DNA of 37,215 nt from Caldilineaceae bacterium (GCA_020433455.1 JAGRCP010000129.1:1-37215), one strand, 5' to 3'. Shown: positions 1 through 9,300, counted from the stretch's first letter. Numbers and translations are program-made. Notes: generated from the sequence alone by a model not told the origin.

Positions 1-2
1 CG

Positions 3-950
3 AGCGGCAATCTCTACGCCGGGGGCGACTTTACCACGGCCGGCGGCGCAACGGTCAACCGCGTCGCCAAATGGAACGGAAGCAGTTGGACGGCTCTGGG
101 CTCCGGTATGAATAGCACGGTACGGGCCCTGACCATGGACGCGTCCGGCACTCTCTACGCCGGAGGATACTTCACCGCGGCCGGCGGCGCATCTGCCGAC
201 TACATCGCCCAATGGGACGGCACGAGCTGGGCGACTCTGGGCTCCGGCATGGACAGCTATGTGGGCTCTTTGACGACAGATGCGGGCGGCAACCTCTACG
301 CTGGAGGCTGGTTCACCACGGCCGGCGGCGCACCTGCCAACCACATCGCCCAATGGGACGGCACGAGCTGGGCGGCTCTGGGCTCCGGCATGGACGGCTA
401 TGTAGGCGCCCTGGCCACGCATGTCAGTGCCGCCGTCTCAGCCGCCGGTCAGGAGAATGCTGCACCGACGCAGGCCGACGCAGTCGTCGCCGCGGACGCG
501 ACGCTCGATCTCTATGCCGGCGGGTGGTTCACCACCGCGGGCGACAATCCGTCAGCCTACATCGGCCAATGGACGGGCAATGTTACCCTGGCCGTGACGT
601 TGGGCTACTTTGCTGCTGTTCGGGATGGTGATCGAGTCAACGTTCACTGGCAGACTGCCGCCGAGACGGGCGTGGCGGGGTTCATGCTCTACGGTGAAAT
701 GGATGGATCGGTTACCCGGTTGAACGCGCAATTGATCCCTTCGGTTGCGGTGGATTCGCTTACGCCGCAAGACTATTCGTACCAGGCGGTCACCCCTGCG
801 ACCCGGTTCTATCTGGATGAGCATGGCGTGGACGGCAGCATTACCCGTCACGGTCCTTTCGAGGCGGGTGAAACGTACGGCGCCTATACGCTTCCGGGCA
901 ACCAGGAAGCGTCGCCCGCCCTATATCTGCCTTTTGTAGCCGGAGAGTAG
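3..950 (+). CDS. Secreted repeat (propeller-like) protein, 3' end only
   Basis: The reading frame is open from base 3, so the gene starts outside the window. It encodes about 47-residue repeats of the form LYAGGxFTTAGG, then IAQWDGTSWxALGSGM; three near-complete copies are visible, then a broken fourth. Such repeats resemble beta-propeller blades in secreted proteins. The third and fourth copies are separated by an Ala-rich insert of roughly 25 residues (about bases 424-505). After the repeats comes a domain with the pattern VNVHWQTAAETGVAGFMLY, like the fibronectin-type modules common in Chloroflexota exoproteins, and the protein ends ALYLPFVAGE, resembling the 'YLP' tails I associate with surface proteins of this phylum. 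The role is probably extracellular; the ligand is unknown. Confidence 0.75.
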   Translation, partial: SGNLYAGGDFTTAGGATVNRVAKWNGSSWTALGSGMNSTVRALTMDASGTLYAGGYFTAAGGASADYIAQWDGTSWATLGSGMDSYVGSLTTDAGGNLYAGGWFTTAGGAPANHIAQWDGTSWAALGSGMDGYVGALATHVSAAVSAAGQENAAPTQADAVVAADATLDLYAGGWFTTAGDNPSAYIGQWTGNVTLAVTLGYFAAVRDGDRVNVHWQTAAETGVAGFMLYGEMDGSVTRLNAQLIPSVAVDSLTPQDYSYQAVTPATRFYLDEHGVDGSITRHGPFEAGETYGAYTLPGNQEASPALYLPFVAGE

Positions 951-1017
951 TCGCCGGGAGGTAGAGGAGCGGCTGTCCGATTCATGCGACCCGTTTTACA
1001 ACGAAAAAAGGAGCCTC

Positions 1018-2319
1018 ATGTTTACCAATCCCGCGCCCCTGGCGCAGACGGTCGATGAATTGCGCGGCGGCCGGCACAGCCTTTCTCTCTATCTGGAACA
1101 GCAGATGATGCGCCTGGAGCAGGTGGAGCCCCACGTGCAGGCGCTGCTCCCCGAGCCAGAGCGCGCCGTCCGGCTGGCGGCTGACGCGGCAGCGCTGCGC
1201 GCGCGTTTTCCCCTGCCGGCCGCGCGTCCGCCTCTCTACGGCGCGCTCCTGGGCATCAAGGATATCTTCCACGCGGACGGCTTTGTCACCTACGCCGGAT
1301 CCGCGCTGCCGCCCGAGCTCTTTGCCGGCCCGGAAGCGATCTGCGTGACCCGCCTGCGCGACGCGGGCGCGCTGATCCTGGGTAAGACGGTCACCACCGA
1401 ATTCGCCTACTTCGAGCCGGGTCCCACCCGCAACCCCCATAATCTGCTGCACACGCCCGGCGGCTCCAGCAGCGGATCGGCCGCGGCCGTGGCGGCCGGG
1501 CTCTGCCCGCTGGCCCTGGGCACCCAGACCATCGGCTCGGTGATCCGCCCGGCCGCCTATTGCGGCGTGGTTGGCTTCAAGCCCACCTACGACCGCATCC
1601 CCACGCCGGGCCTCGTCTACTTTTCGCGCACGGTGGACCATGTGGGCCTCTTTACTCAGGATGTGGCGGGCATGATGTTGGCCGCATCGGTGGCCTGCGA
1701 CGGGTGGTCCCCCGACCCGCTGCCTGACCGGGGGCCCGTGCTGGGCGTGCCCGACGGTCCATACCTGCATCAGGCTGAGCCCGAAGCGCTGGCCGAGTTC
1801 GAGAAACAGTTGCTCATCCTCCAGGCCCGGGGCGCGACGATCAAGCGCGTTCCTGCGCTGGAGGATATCGAGGCGCTCAACGCGCTCCATCGTCGCCTGG
1901 CTTTCGGCGAGTTTGCACGGGAGCATGCCGCATTCTACCCTGCGCATCAGGAACTCTATCGGCCGCGTACCGTGGAAATTATCGAGATTGGCTTAACCGT
2001 GGGCGATGATGAACTTGCAGAATTGGGCGAGAGCTGCGTCACGCGCCGCGTCCAGCTGGAGGCGACCATGGAGCGGGCCGGCCTGGATCTCTGGGCGTGT
2101 CCGGCTGCGCCCGGCCCGGCTCCCCGGGGCATTGAATCCACGGGCGACCCCAATATGAATCTGCCCTGGACCCACGCGGGCATGCCCGCAATTACCCTTC
2201 CTGCGGGCGTAAGCCAGAATGATTTGCCGCTGGGGCTTCAGTTGGTCGCGCGCTACGGCGAGGATGAGGCGCTATTGGCCTGGACGCAGCGGATTGGGGA
2301 GATGATGGGCGAGGGGTAG
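1018..2319 (+). CDS. Amidase signature family hydrolase
   Basis: This 433-residue protein belongs to the amidase signature family (GatA, FAAH and relatives), which hydrolyses amide bonds with a Ser-cisSer-Lys triad. Lys81 lies in GIKDIF, Ser150 opens the run after HTPGG, and Ser174 lies in GTQTIGSVIRPA. The 24-residue gap between the two serines matches GatA and FAAH. The ATG at 1018 follows AAGGAG at good spacing. GatB and GatC are not nearby and the protein is shorter than typical GatA, so a stand-alone amidase is more likely than a tRNA amidotransferase subunit. The substrate cannot be told from sequence. It faces the FAD oxidoreductase across a perfect palindrome. Confidence 0.88.
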   Translation: MFTNPAPLAQTVDELRGGRHSLSLYLEQQMMRLEQVEPHVQALLPEPERAVRLAADAAALRARFPLPAARPPLYGALLGIKDIFHADGFVTYAGSALPPELFAGPEAICVTRLRDAGALILGKTVTTEFAYFEPGPTRNPHNLLHTPGGSSSGSAAAVAAGLCPLALGTQTIGSVIRPAAYCGVVGFKPTYDRIPTPGLVYFSRTVDHVGLFTQDVAGMMLAASVACDGWSPDPLPDRGPVLGVPDGPYLHQAEPEALAEFEKQLLILQARGATIKRVPALEDIEALNALHRRLAFGEFAREHAAFYPAHQELYRPRTVEIIEIGLTVGDDELAELGESCVTRRVQLEATMERAGLDLWACPAAPGPAPRGIESTGDPNMNLPWTHAGMPAITLPAGVSQNDLPLGLQLVARYGEDEALLAWTQRIGEMMGEG

Positions 2320-2322
2320 GGC

Positions 2323-2348
2323 GGGACCCGCACGGCCGTGCGGGTCCC
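2323..2348. terminator. Perfect palindrome between convergent genes, likely bidirectional terminator
   Basis: The arm GGGACCCGCACGG is followed at once by its exact reverse complement, giving a 26-base palindrome that folds as an 11-bp GC-rich stem with a GGCC loop. It starts 3 bases after the amidase stop and ends 7 bases before the stop of the opposing gene. The following T tract (CTTTAA) is short. Its position suggests that it ends transcription from both sides. Confidence 0.75.
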
Positions 2349-2355
2349 TTTAACC

Positions 2356-3558
2356 TCATTCTGTATCCCACTCGTGGAGCAGGAAGGGGTCGCGCGGCAG
2401 GTCGTCGGGCCAGGCTTCGCCTTGCGCCACGCCCGCGGCCAGCCGGCCCAGCGTATCTGAGCATTGGGCGCTGCTGCCGTTGCCGCCCGCCAAGGTGAGA
2501 ATGCGCTCGCTCACCCAGTCGATGGTGGGCAGACCGCTGGGTGTGTAGCAGACGATGCAGCGTCCGCTTTGGAAGCCAAGGAACTCGGTGTCGGGCATCA
2601 TGGCGCGCACGGCCGCGGCCATGGCCGGCTTGCACGTTTCGCTGTCGCCGCTCTGGAACCACGCGCGCACTTCCTCCAGCGTGGCGGGCCAGGTGTCGGT
2701 GCGGGTATTGCAGCCCATCTTCACGTAGAAATTGCCGTCGGGATATTGGACCGGCGGCGTCATGTAGATGTCGTCAATGTCCGGATCCATGATCTGATAG
2801 CCTACGATGGGCATTTCGGCCAGCTCCGCGGTCCGTTCCGGCGTCACCTGGGCCAGGATGATGGTCTCGGTTTTGAGGCGCAGGGGCAATTCCCGGGGCA
2901 ACAGATCGTTGAAATTGGTGAACGCGCCCGCGGCGACGATAACCTTTTCCGCCCGATAGGCGTTGCCGTCGTCGGTGGAGACCGTGACGCCGGCCTCATC
3001 TTCCGCCACGCCCGTCACCGTCGCGCGGATGAGGGTCGCGCCCTGTTGTTGGGCGATGCGCAGTTGCGCCTGGCACAGCCCGCGCGGGTTGATCATGCCC
3101 GCGGGCGCCGGCTCATAAATGACCCAGAAGCCGCCGGGAAAGTCCAGCCCCGGCGCTGAAGCGCGCCAGCCGTCGTCGCCGGCGGCAAAGCGCGTGTAGG
3201 CCACCCCCTCGGCCTGGGCGACGCGCATGAGCGCCTCGCTCTCGGGCGCGGGCGAATGAGGGCCCTCGGCCTGCACCTTCCCCACTGGTCGATAGAACTT
3301 GATTCCCGCTTCCGCTTCGATTGTCCCGTACTGCTCCATGGATCGGCGCACCAGCCGCGACCAGATTAGATTTTTGCTGGCGGCCGACGTGAGGCGGCCC
3401 TGGTCATAGTGGCTGGCGTAAACGCCGTCATGGGTCACTTGATCCGCGGGCTCGGCCGGACCGATGATGCCGATGTTCGGGTCCGATTGGGAGAGATAGC
3501 GAGCCGCCGCGCTGCCCATAAGGCCCGCGCCGATGACGATGGTGGAAAAGGTTTGCAT
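2356..3558 (-). CDS. FAD-dependent oxidoreductase, DAO/sarcosine-oxidase-like
   Basis: The protein (400 residues from the chosen start) opens with an FAD Rossmann motif, VIGAGLMGSAAARYL, directly after the start, and has a second nucleotide-contacting segment, AEKVIVAAGAFTN, as in the DAO family that oxidises amino acids and N-methylated amines. Near the C-terminus, RCIVCYTPSGLPTID resembles the region where monomeric sarcosine oxidases attach FAD through a cysteine; covalent attachment here is only a possibility. The ATG at 3558 places the Rossmann fold at residue 7 or so, as usual, and GGAA lies upstream. A longer frame to 3612 would add 18 residues unlike the family. The substrate is unknown. 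Confidence 0.85.
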   Translation of the reverse strand: MQTFSTIVIGAGLMGSAAARYLSQSDPNIGIIGPAEPADQVTHDGVYASHYDQGRLTSAASKNLIWSRLVRRSMEQYGTIEAEAGIKFYRPVGKVQAEGPHSPAPESEALMRVAQAEGVAYTRFAAGDDGWRASAPGLDFPGGFWVIYEPAPAGMINPRGLCQAQLRIAQQQGATLIRATVTGVAEDEAGVTVSTDDGNAYRAEKVIVAAGAFTNFNDLLPRELPLRLKTETIILAQVTPERTAELAEMPIVGYQIMDPDIDDIYMTPPVQYPDGNFYVKMGCNTRTDTWPATLEEVRAWFQSGDSETCKPAMAAAVRAMMPDTEFLGFQSGRCIVCYTPSGLPTIDWVSERILTLAGGNGSSAQCSDTLGRLAAGVAQGEAWPDDLPRDPFLLHEWDTE

Positions 3559-3595
3559 AAGCGTTTCCGTGTGGGTGTGAAATGATTGAATGATC

Positions 3596-3790
3596 TTATG
3601 GCCCCGCCGCAACCATCACGACCACGAGAATGATGATAACGACGATGATCACAACTATCGCCAGATTGAGGACGCAGCCGTCATCCCGGTCCCGAATGAC
3701 GGAGCGCAGCACGATTAAGGGCGTCACAAAACCCAGCAGGTAAAAGACGGCGGCAAAGAGTTGCCAGCGCTCGCTTATCATGGAGCCCAT
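3596..3790 (-). CDS. Small membrane protein, unknown function
   Basis: The frame encodes about 64 residues. One hydrophobic segment lies near the start (LFAAVFYLLGFVTPLIVL). A second, almost pure Val/Ile stretch (VVIIVVIIILVVVMVA) ends the protein, with charged RDRDDG between them, so it looks like a two-helix hairpin. The ATG at 3790 follows GGGAG about 9 bases upstream; a GTG at 3811 is less likely. It sits 37 bases upstream of the oxidoreductase on the same strand and could share its transcript. No family was recognised. The low-complexity DNA behind the second helix leaves room for doubt. Confidence 0.5.
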   Translation of the reverse strand: MGSMISERWQLFAAVFYLLGFVTPLIVLRSVIRDRDDGCVLNLAIVVIIVVIIILVVVMVAAGP

Positions 3791-3894
3791 GCTACCGTAC
3801 TCCCTTCTCACTCAGCGCACATTCGAGTGGTCGCCCCATCTTGTATTCCTGCACGGCCGACTCTGGCGGCGCAGGTTCGGTTCTCCCCGGGGCC

Positions 3895-6327
3895 CTACAT
3901 CCAGACTTGATACGAGTCTGAGTCGTCGCCGCCGATAATGTGAGGACGGCTGCCCGATTGGGACTCGCCCAGATATTCGCGGCCTTGGCTGCCGCCAAGG
4001 TCAGGACCCAAAATCCCGGCTTCTTCCAACTGTTCGACCAGGCGCGCGGCGCGACTGTAGCCGATGCGCAGCTTGCGCTGAAGCAGGCTTACCGAGCCGC
4101 GTCCGGCCTCCTGGACCACGCGTACCGCGTCGTCGTAGAGTTCGTCCCGCGCGTCAATGCTCTTCAGCTCGTCGATCTCATCAAAGAGGGAGACCTGGAC
4201 GCCGTTCACCGGTTTGACGGGCGCGGTTGCCGCTTCCCGCCACTGCGCGTCATCGGTGCGCGTCGGGGCGGCGGGCTCCGCCTCGGGGCGAAGGACCGGC
4301 TCTTCAAGACTGCGCGTACCTTTCCAGTAGCGCACCGCGTTGTTGATCTCATCGTCGCCCAGAAAGGTGCCCTGAAGGCGCTCCAGCTTGGATGCGTCCG
4401 GCGCCATAAAGAGCATGTCGCCCCGTCCCAGCAGCCGCTCTGCGCCGGGGATGTCGAGGATGACCCGGCTGTCCGTCTGGCTGGTCACGGCAAAGGCGAT
4501 ACGCGCCGGGAAGTTGGCCTTGATCAAACCGGTAATGACGTCCACAGAGGGGCGCTGGGTGGCGATGATCAGGTGGATGCCCACGGCCCGGGCCATCTGC
4601 GCCAGGCGGCAGATGTGCTTCTCGACCTCCTCCGGCGCGGCCATCATGAGGTCGGCCATTTCATCGACGACGATGACGATATAGGGCAGAGGCTTTTCGT
4701 TGCGCTTGGTGAGATAGGCGTTGTAGCGCTCCAGATCGCGTGCGTTGACCTTACTCAGCAATTGATAGCGCCGCTCCATTTCCTTGACCGCCCAAAAGAG
4801 CACGCCTGCGGCCTTGTCCACTTCGGTCACGACCGGGGTCAACAGGTGGGGAACGCCGTTGTAGACGCTCAACTCCACCATTTTTGGATCAACCATGAGC
4901 AGGCGCAGCGAATCGGGCGTATGGGTCAGCAGCAGCGCGGTGATGATGGAGTTGATGCAGACCGACTTGCCCGAGCCGGTCGCGCCCGCAATGAGCAAGT
5001 GGGGCATTTTGGTCAGGTCCGTGACGATGGGCTGGCCCTTTACGTCTTCGCCCAGCGCCAGAATCAGCTTGCCTTTGCGCTGGAGAAAGGTTTCGGAGTC
5101 CATTAATTCCTTGAGCCCCACCACGTTGCTCTCTTCATTGGGCACTTCGACGCCTACGTAGGTCGTGCCGGGAATGGGCGCTTCGATGCGTACGCTGGGC
5201 GCGGCCAGGGCCAGGGCCAGGTCGTTGGCGAGATTGGAAATTTTGCTCACCTTGACCTTCTGGCGCTTGAGTTCGCCGCGGATGGTGCGCTCGATATAGC
5301 CGGGCTTGATGAGGTATTGGGTGACCGCGGGCCCTTTGTACGCGCCCTCAAAGTCGGCGGGCACGCCAAAGCTGGCCAGCGTATCCTGGATGAGGCGTCC
5401 CTGCTCCCGGATGCGGTCATCGCTGTCGGCAAAGCGTTCCCAATCGCGCAGGATGTCGCCCCGGCGCGGCAAGCGCCAATTCTGGTCGCCGACGATGCGG
5501 GGCGCCAGCAGCTCCTCATCCCGGGGCTTGGCCCCAGCCTGTACGGGCGCGGGGTTTCCGCCGCGGGAGGCTGGACGCTCCTGCGTCGGCGCTGCGCCGC
5601 GCTGCGTCGGCGATTGGGGTTCGGGCGTCACCATGTTGCCTGGCGCGCTGGCCGGCAGGGTAACCGGCGGCAGGCGCGTTTCCCCGCCGCGGAAGCGATC
5701 CGCCATTCGTTTCCACCAGGGGATTTCGCCTCTGGGCAGAATGACCGGCGACTGATCGGGCAGGCTGGGCCCAGTGGAAGAAGCCAGCGTCCACCCCTGC
5801 ACTGCGTACCAGAAATCCAGGATATAGTCGAGGAGAAGGCGTTCCGTCAGAAAGAGAAGACCGGCAATGAAGAGAAAGGTGACGAAGGCCCATGCGCCCG
5901 CGGGCGTGATCGTTGTCCTGAACAGGTCGGCCAGCATTGCGCCCAGCGTGCCGCCCTGCTCGGGACTTTCTCCCCCCGCGTAGAGGCCCGCGCCCATGAT
6001 GAGCGCAACAAAGAGCAGAAGCATGCCGGCCGGTCGCTGCCAGGGCAGGTCGTCAATAGGGTCAAAGGCCCGACGAATAAACCAGAAGCCTATGCCGGCC
6101 GTGAGAAACGGGAAGAGCCAGACGCCCACGCCGAAGAGGCTTTGCAGCCCGCTGATCCAGGCGTCGGTAACCAGCCCCCGGCTGTTGGTGATGAGGCTGA
6201 GGAGCGTAAAAAGCGCGATGAGCATGAGCGCCACGCCGATGATCTCCCCGCGCAGCAGCGCGCTGACGCTCCCGAACAGGCCGCCGCCGTCCTGCTTTTT
6301 GGATTTTTTGCCGCGAGATTTTGCCAT
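3895..6327 (-). CDS. ftsK: DNA translocase FtsK/SpoIIIE
   Basis: This 810-residue protein is a septal DNA pump that moves chromosome ends through the closing division site. The N-terminus has about four membrane helices (roughly residues 29-48, 62-84, 101-116 and 144-163), then a Pro-rich linker. The motor follows with Walker A GATGSGKS at about 448-455 and Walker B IVIVVDEMAD at about 550. A C-terminal winged-helix gamma domain (DELYDDAVRVV onward, SRAARLVEQLEEAGILG) would read polarity sequences. The start at 6327 is preceded by GGAG at 8 bases and opens with Lys-rich MAKSRGKKSKK; the 21 extra residues of the longer frame lack these features. Length and domain order are normal for SpoIIIE. 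Confidence 0.95.
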   Translation of the reverse strand: MAKSRGKKSKKQDGGGLFGSVSALLRGEIIGVALMLIALFTLLSLITNSRGLVTDAWISGLQSLFGVGVWLFPFLTAGIGFWFIRRAFDPIDDLPWQRPAGMLLLFVALIMGAGLYAGGESPEQGGTLGAMLADLFRTTITPAGAWAFVTFLFIAGLLFLTERLLLDYILDFWYAVQGWTLASSTGPSLPDQSPVILPRGEIPWWKRMADRFRGGETRLPPVTLPASAPGNMVTPEPQSPTQRGAAPTQERPASRGGNPAPVQAGAKPRDEELLAPRIVGDQNWRLPRRGDILRDWERFADSDDRIREQGRLIQDTLASFGVPADFEGAYKGPAVTQYLIKPGYIERTIRGELKRQKVKVSKISNLANDLALALAAPSVRIEAPIPGTTYVGVEVPNEESNVVGLKELMDSETFLQRKGKLILALGEDVKGQPIVTDLTKMPHLLIAGATGSGKSVCINSIITALLLTHTPDSLRLLMVDPKMVELSVYNGVPHLLTPVVTEVDKAAGVLFWAVKEMERRYQLLSKVNARDLERYNAYLTKRNEKPLPYIVIVVDEMADLMMAAPEEVEKHICRLAQMARAVGIHLIIATQRPSVDVITGLIKANFPARIAFAVTSQTDSRVILDIPGAERLLGRGDMLFMAPDASKLERLQGTFLGDDEINNAVRYWKGTRSLEEPVLRPEAEPAAPTRTDDAQWREAATAPVKPVNGVQVSLFDEIDELKSIDARDELYDDAVRVVQEAGRGSVSLLQRKLRIGYSRAARLVEQLEEAGILGPDLGGSQGREYLGESQSGSRPHIIGGDDSDSYQVWM

Positions 6328-6419
6328 GAAGATTGCTCCGAACAAACGTTCCGCCAGAGTATAACATAGCCGCGCGTCCGGTCGCAACACAACGTCCCCC
6401 CATGCGCACGCTTTAAATA

Positions 6420-6449
6420 TTCACGCATCTCGCTTGCGTAGGGTACAAT
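6420..6449 (+). promoter_or_regulatory. Candidate sigma-70 promoter for the CpXC-cinA-HD operon
   Basis: TTCACG at 6420-6425 and TACAAT at 6444-6449 are separated by 18 bases and match the -35 and -10 consensus at 4 and 5 positions. Transcription would begin near 6456, giving a leader of roughly 80 bases. Found by eye only. Confidence 0.45.
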
Positions 6450-6478
6450 AAGCGGGTTTATGCAGAATTGACGCGCTG

Positions 6479-6515
6479 TCCCTTTTCGGTCTGGAAAGGG
6501 ATTTGTTTGTCTTTA
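6479..6515 (+). terminator. Terminator-like hairpin in the leader of the CpXC gene
   Basis: TCCCTTT (6479-6485) pairs with AAAGGGA (6495-6501) over a 9-base loop and is followed by a U-rich run, TTTGTTTGTCTTT. It lies between the candidate promoter and the start codon at 6538, so it could act as an attenuator, or end readthrough from upstream. No alternative antiterminator stem was found. Confidence 0.35.
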
Positions 6516-6537
6516 ATACAGGAAGGAATTAGCTTGT

Positions 6538-8067
6538 ATGAGCGGTATTATCTTACCCGGTCAGGGATCCGAATCCGACGGCGGGAGCGGCATTGAACTG
6601 CCCAAAGGCTTCTCGCGCGCCAAGGAGGAAAAGGCGCAGGAGAAGCGCGCTGCGGCGGAATCTCCCGCGCTTGATCCGACCTTGACCGGCGGTCAGCCGG
6701 GCGGCGAGCCGGATTTCCTCTTTCCGCCCCAGGCGGCTCAGGTTCAGTGTCCGAATTGCGGTACGCCTTATCCCGTGGCGATCTTCTCCATTGTGGATTT
6801 CGGCGAAAATCCCGAACTGCGGGGCGCACTTCTGAGCAATCAGATCAATATGGCGATTTGTCCCGCGTGCGGATCGGGCGGACCGTTGAACGCGCCCCTC
6901 ATGATCCACGATCCTGAGCATGAGTTTTTGGGCGTCTTCCTGCCGGCCGACAATCAATCCAATGAGGCCCAGCGCCAGAAGATTATCGGCGATCTGACCC
7001 AGCGCCTCATGCAGAAGCTGCCCAGCGAGGCCCGACGCGGCTATATGCTCCAGCCCAAGCAGTACATGGACTGGCAGCGCTTTATGGAGGTCTTCTGGGG
7101 CTATGAGGGCGTCACGCCGGAGATGCTGCGTCGTCAGCGGGATCAGACTGCGCTCATTCAGCGCCTGCTGGGATTGGCCAATGATCCCCAGGCTCTGGGC
7201 ATCGCCGTTGAGCGGGACAAAGCCCTCATCGATCGGGAGTTCATGAGCCTCTTCGATCGCATCTTCGTCATGAGCCGCGGTCAGATGGATGAAGAGGGAG
7301 CCCAAGCCTTCCAGGCCGTGCGCACCCGGTTGCTGGACTCTACCGAGGCCGGCGCTCAGGTCAAGGCTCGGGAAGCCCGCTTGCGTTCATTGTTGGCGAA
7401 GATCGACGAAACCAGCACCCGCACCGACGTGCTGGACCTGCTCCTTGCGGTGATGGCCAATCCGGGGGATGAGGACCTGCTGCCGTCCCTGGCCGTCTCC
7501 GTCTTGCCCGTACTGGATTATGAGTTTCTTCTGGAGCTTTCCCAGCGGCTGGATGCGACGGACGACGAGGCGGAGCGGGCGCGGTTGGAAACCCTGCGCG
7601 AGCTGATTGCCCAAATGCAGGAAACCCAACGCGAGTCCCAGGCTTCCGGTGCGCAGCAGGCCCAGGCCCTCCTGCAGGAAATTTTGGAGCAGCCCGATGC
7701 CGTAGCGGCAGTGGCCGAGTATGCTGACTACATTGACGAGACCTTCCTGGCCTTGCTCGGTTCCCAGATTCAGTCGGCGGAAGAAAAGGGCGCAACCGCG
7801 GCCGTGCGGCGCTTTACCCAGATCTATGAGGCGGCGGTGGGCGTGCTGGAAGCGAATATGCCCGACGACATTCGCCTGCTCAATAATCTGCTTTCGGCTC
7901 GGGACGAGAGTGAAATGCGCGCCCTCATCAACGAAAACCGGGAAATGATCACGCCCGAGTTGGTGGAAACCCTGGGCGCATTTGAGCAGCAAGCCCGGGC
8001 CGGCGGTCAGACCGAAATCGCGAACCGGGTGCGGTCCTTGCTGTCACGCCTGAAGCTAATGGGATAA
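6538..8067 (+). CDS. CpXC-domain zinc-ribbon protein, unknown function
   Basis: The 509-residue protein carries two CPxC pairs (Cys71/Cys74 in QCPNCG and Cys108/Cys111 in ICPACG) about 34 residues apart, the pattern of the CpXC family, which probably binds zinc. A disordered, charged N-terminus precedes this. The remaining 380 residues are largely helical and rich in Gln, Glu, Leu and Arg, with repeated LLxxL patterns, and no enzyme motif was recognised. GGAAGGA lies 10 bases before the ATG. It is first in a tight row with the CinA-like and HD genes (9-base gap, then a 4-base overlap), so the three are probably co-transcribed. Family function is not established to my knowledge. Confidence 0.8.
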   Translation: MSGIILPGQGSESDGGSGIELPKGFSRAKEEKAQEKRAAAESPALDPTLTGGQPGGEPDFLFPPQAAQVQCPNCGTPYPVAIFSIVDFGENPELRGALLSNQINMAICPACGSGGPLNAPLMIHDPEHEFLGVFLPADNQSNEAQRQKIIGDLTQRLMQKLPSEARRGYMLQPKQYMDWQRFMEVFWGYEGVTPEMLRRQRDQTALIQRLLGLANDPQALGIAVERDKALIDREFMSLFDRIFVMSRGQMDEEGAQAFQAVRTRLLDSTEAGAQVKAREARLRSLLAKIDETSTRTDVLDLLLAVMANPGDEDLLPSLAVSVLPVLDYEFLLELSQRLDATDDEAERARLETLRELIAQMQETQRESQASGAQQAQALLQEILEQPDAVAAVAEYADYIDETFLALLGSQIQSAEEKGATAAVRRFTQIYEAAVGVLEANMPDDIRLLNNLLSARDESEMRALINENREMITPELVETLGAFEQQARAGGQTEIANRVRSLLSRLKLMG

Positions 8068-8076
8068 GGTAACCCT

Positions 8077-9300
8077 ATGTCATCATCTAATCAGTCCGCG
8101 CGCCTGAACGCCGAAATTATCACCACCGGCACGGAAATCCTGCTGGGCGAAATTGTTGATACCAACGCCGCCTGGATTGCGCAGCAACTGCGCGATGTGG
8201 GCGTCAATCTCTATTACAAATCCACCGTAGGCGATAACCTGGGCCGGGTCGTGGAGACGCTGGGCCACGCGCTTCAGCGCAGCGACATCGTCATTGTCAC
8301 CGGCGGTCTGGGGCCTACAGTGGACGACATCACCCGGGACGCCATCGCCCAGGCTGTAGGCCAACCCCTGGTGCGGGATGAGCGCAGTCTGGACATTATC
8401 CGCGAGCGGTTCGCCCAGTTCGGCGTGGCCATGACCGCCAACAATGAGCGCCAGGCCATGGTCCCCGCGGGCGCGACGGTCATTGATAACCCCGTGGGCA
8501 CAGCGCCTGCATTCCGCGTGGAAAAAGGGCGAACTGCGATCATTGCGCTGCCCGGCGTCCCCCGGGAAATGGAGCACCTCATGACCCATGCTGTGCTGCC
8601 CTACTTGCGGGCGCGCAGCGGCAATACGGGCGTGATTCAGCGGCGCATTCTGCGCACCATCGGTATCGGCGAAAGCACCATCGACAGCCGGCTGGAGGAC
8701 CTCATGCAGCTCTCCAATCCCACCGTGGGTCTGGCCGCCCATACGGGGCAGGCTGACGTGCGCATCACAGCGGGGGCAGCCAATGAAATCGAGGCCGACC
8801 GCATGTTGGATGAACTGGAAAGCCGCATCCGGGAGCGCATTGGGCGCTATATCTACTCCACTACGCCCAAACAGCCCTTTCCCGAATTTTTGATCGGGCT
8901 GTTGGAGCAACGGGGCGCGACCGTCGGCCTGGTGGAAGTCAATACCAACGGACGGCTGGCTCAGGACATGCACGAAGCAGCCGGTGATGCGGACCCGCTT
9001 ATTGCAGCCTGGACGGAAGATAGCTGGCCCGGCGCGCCGGCCGGCGACAGCGGGGCGACGGGCGAAGCCGCGGCCGAAGCGTTGGCCGTTGAAGCGCGCG
9101 GCGCGGCCCAGGCTGATTATGGCCTGGCTCTCCTCAACAGCGCAACGAATGACGGCACGGCCGCGGTCGCTTTGGCCGGCCCCAACGGCGTGACGACGCG
9201 CCGGCTTACTTTTCCCGGCCAGGATACCGTGAACTTGCAGCGCGCGGCCAACCAGGCCATGGTGTTGCTCTGGCGCGGGCTGAACGGCGTTCCGGCATGA
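8077..9300 (+). CDS. cinA: CinA-like protein with degenerate C-terminal deamidase domain
   Basis: Residues 10-175 form the MoaB/Mog-like (COG1058) domain, with TGTEILLGEIVDTNA, VTGGLGPTVDDITRDAIA and ALPGVPREM well kept. A middle region follows (RILRTIGIGES). In typical CinA the C-terminal part is a pyridine-nucleotide (NMN) deamidase with an ESxTGG motif; here the aligned place reads VEVNTNGRLAQDM, so the Ser-bearing motif is gone. The GGVVxYSN stretch is missing and GIAGPxGG is reduced to NSATNDGTAAVALAG. The N-terminal half should still be functional, but deamidase activity is unlikely. At 407 residues the length is close to normal. Its stop overlaps the next start as ATGA. Confidence 0.88.
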   Translation: MSSSNQSARLNAEIITTGTEILLGEIVDTNAAWIAQQLRDVGVNLYYKSTVGDNLGRVVETLGHALQRSDIVIVTGGLGPTVDDITRDAIAQAVGQPLVRDERSLDIIRERFAQFGVAMTANNERQAMVPAGATVIDNPVGTAPAFRVEKGRTAIIALPGVPREMEHLMTHAVLPYLRARSGNTGVIQRRILRTIGIGESTIDSRLEDLMQLSNPTVGLAAHTGQADVRITAGAANEIEADRMLDELESRIRERIGRYIYSTTPKQPFPEFLIGLLEQRGATVGLVEVNTNGRLAQDMHEAAGDADPLIAAWTEDSWPGAPAGDSGATGEAAAEALAVEARGAAQADYGLALLNSATNDGTAAVALAGPNGVTTRRLTFPGQDTVNLQRAANQAMVLLWRGLNGVPA

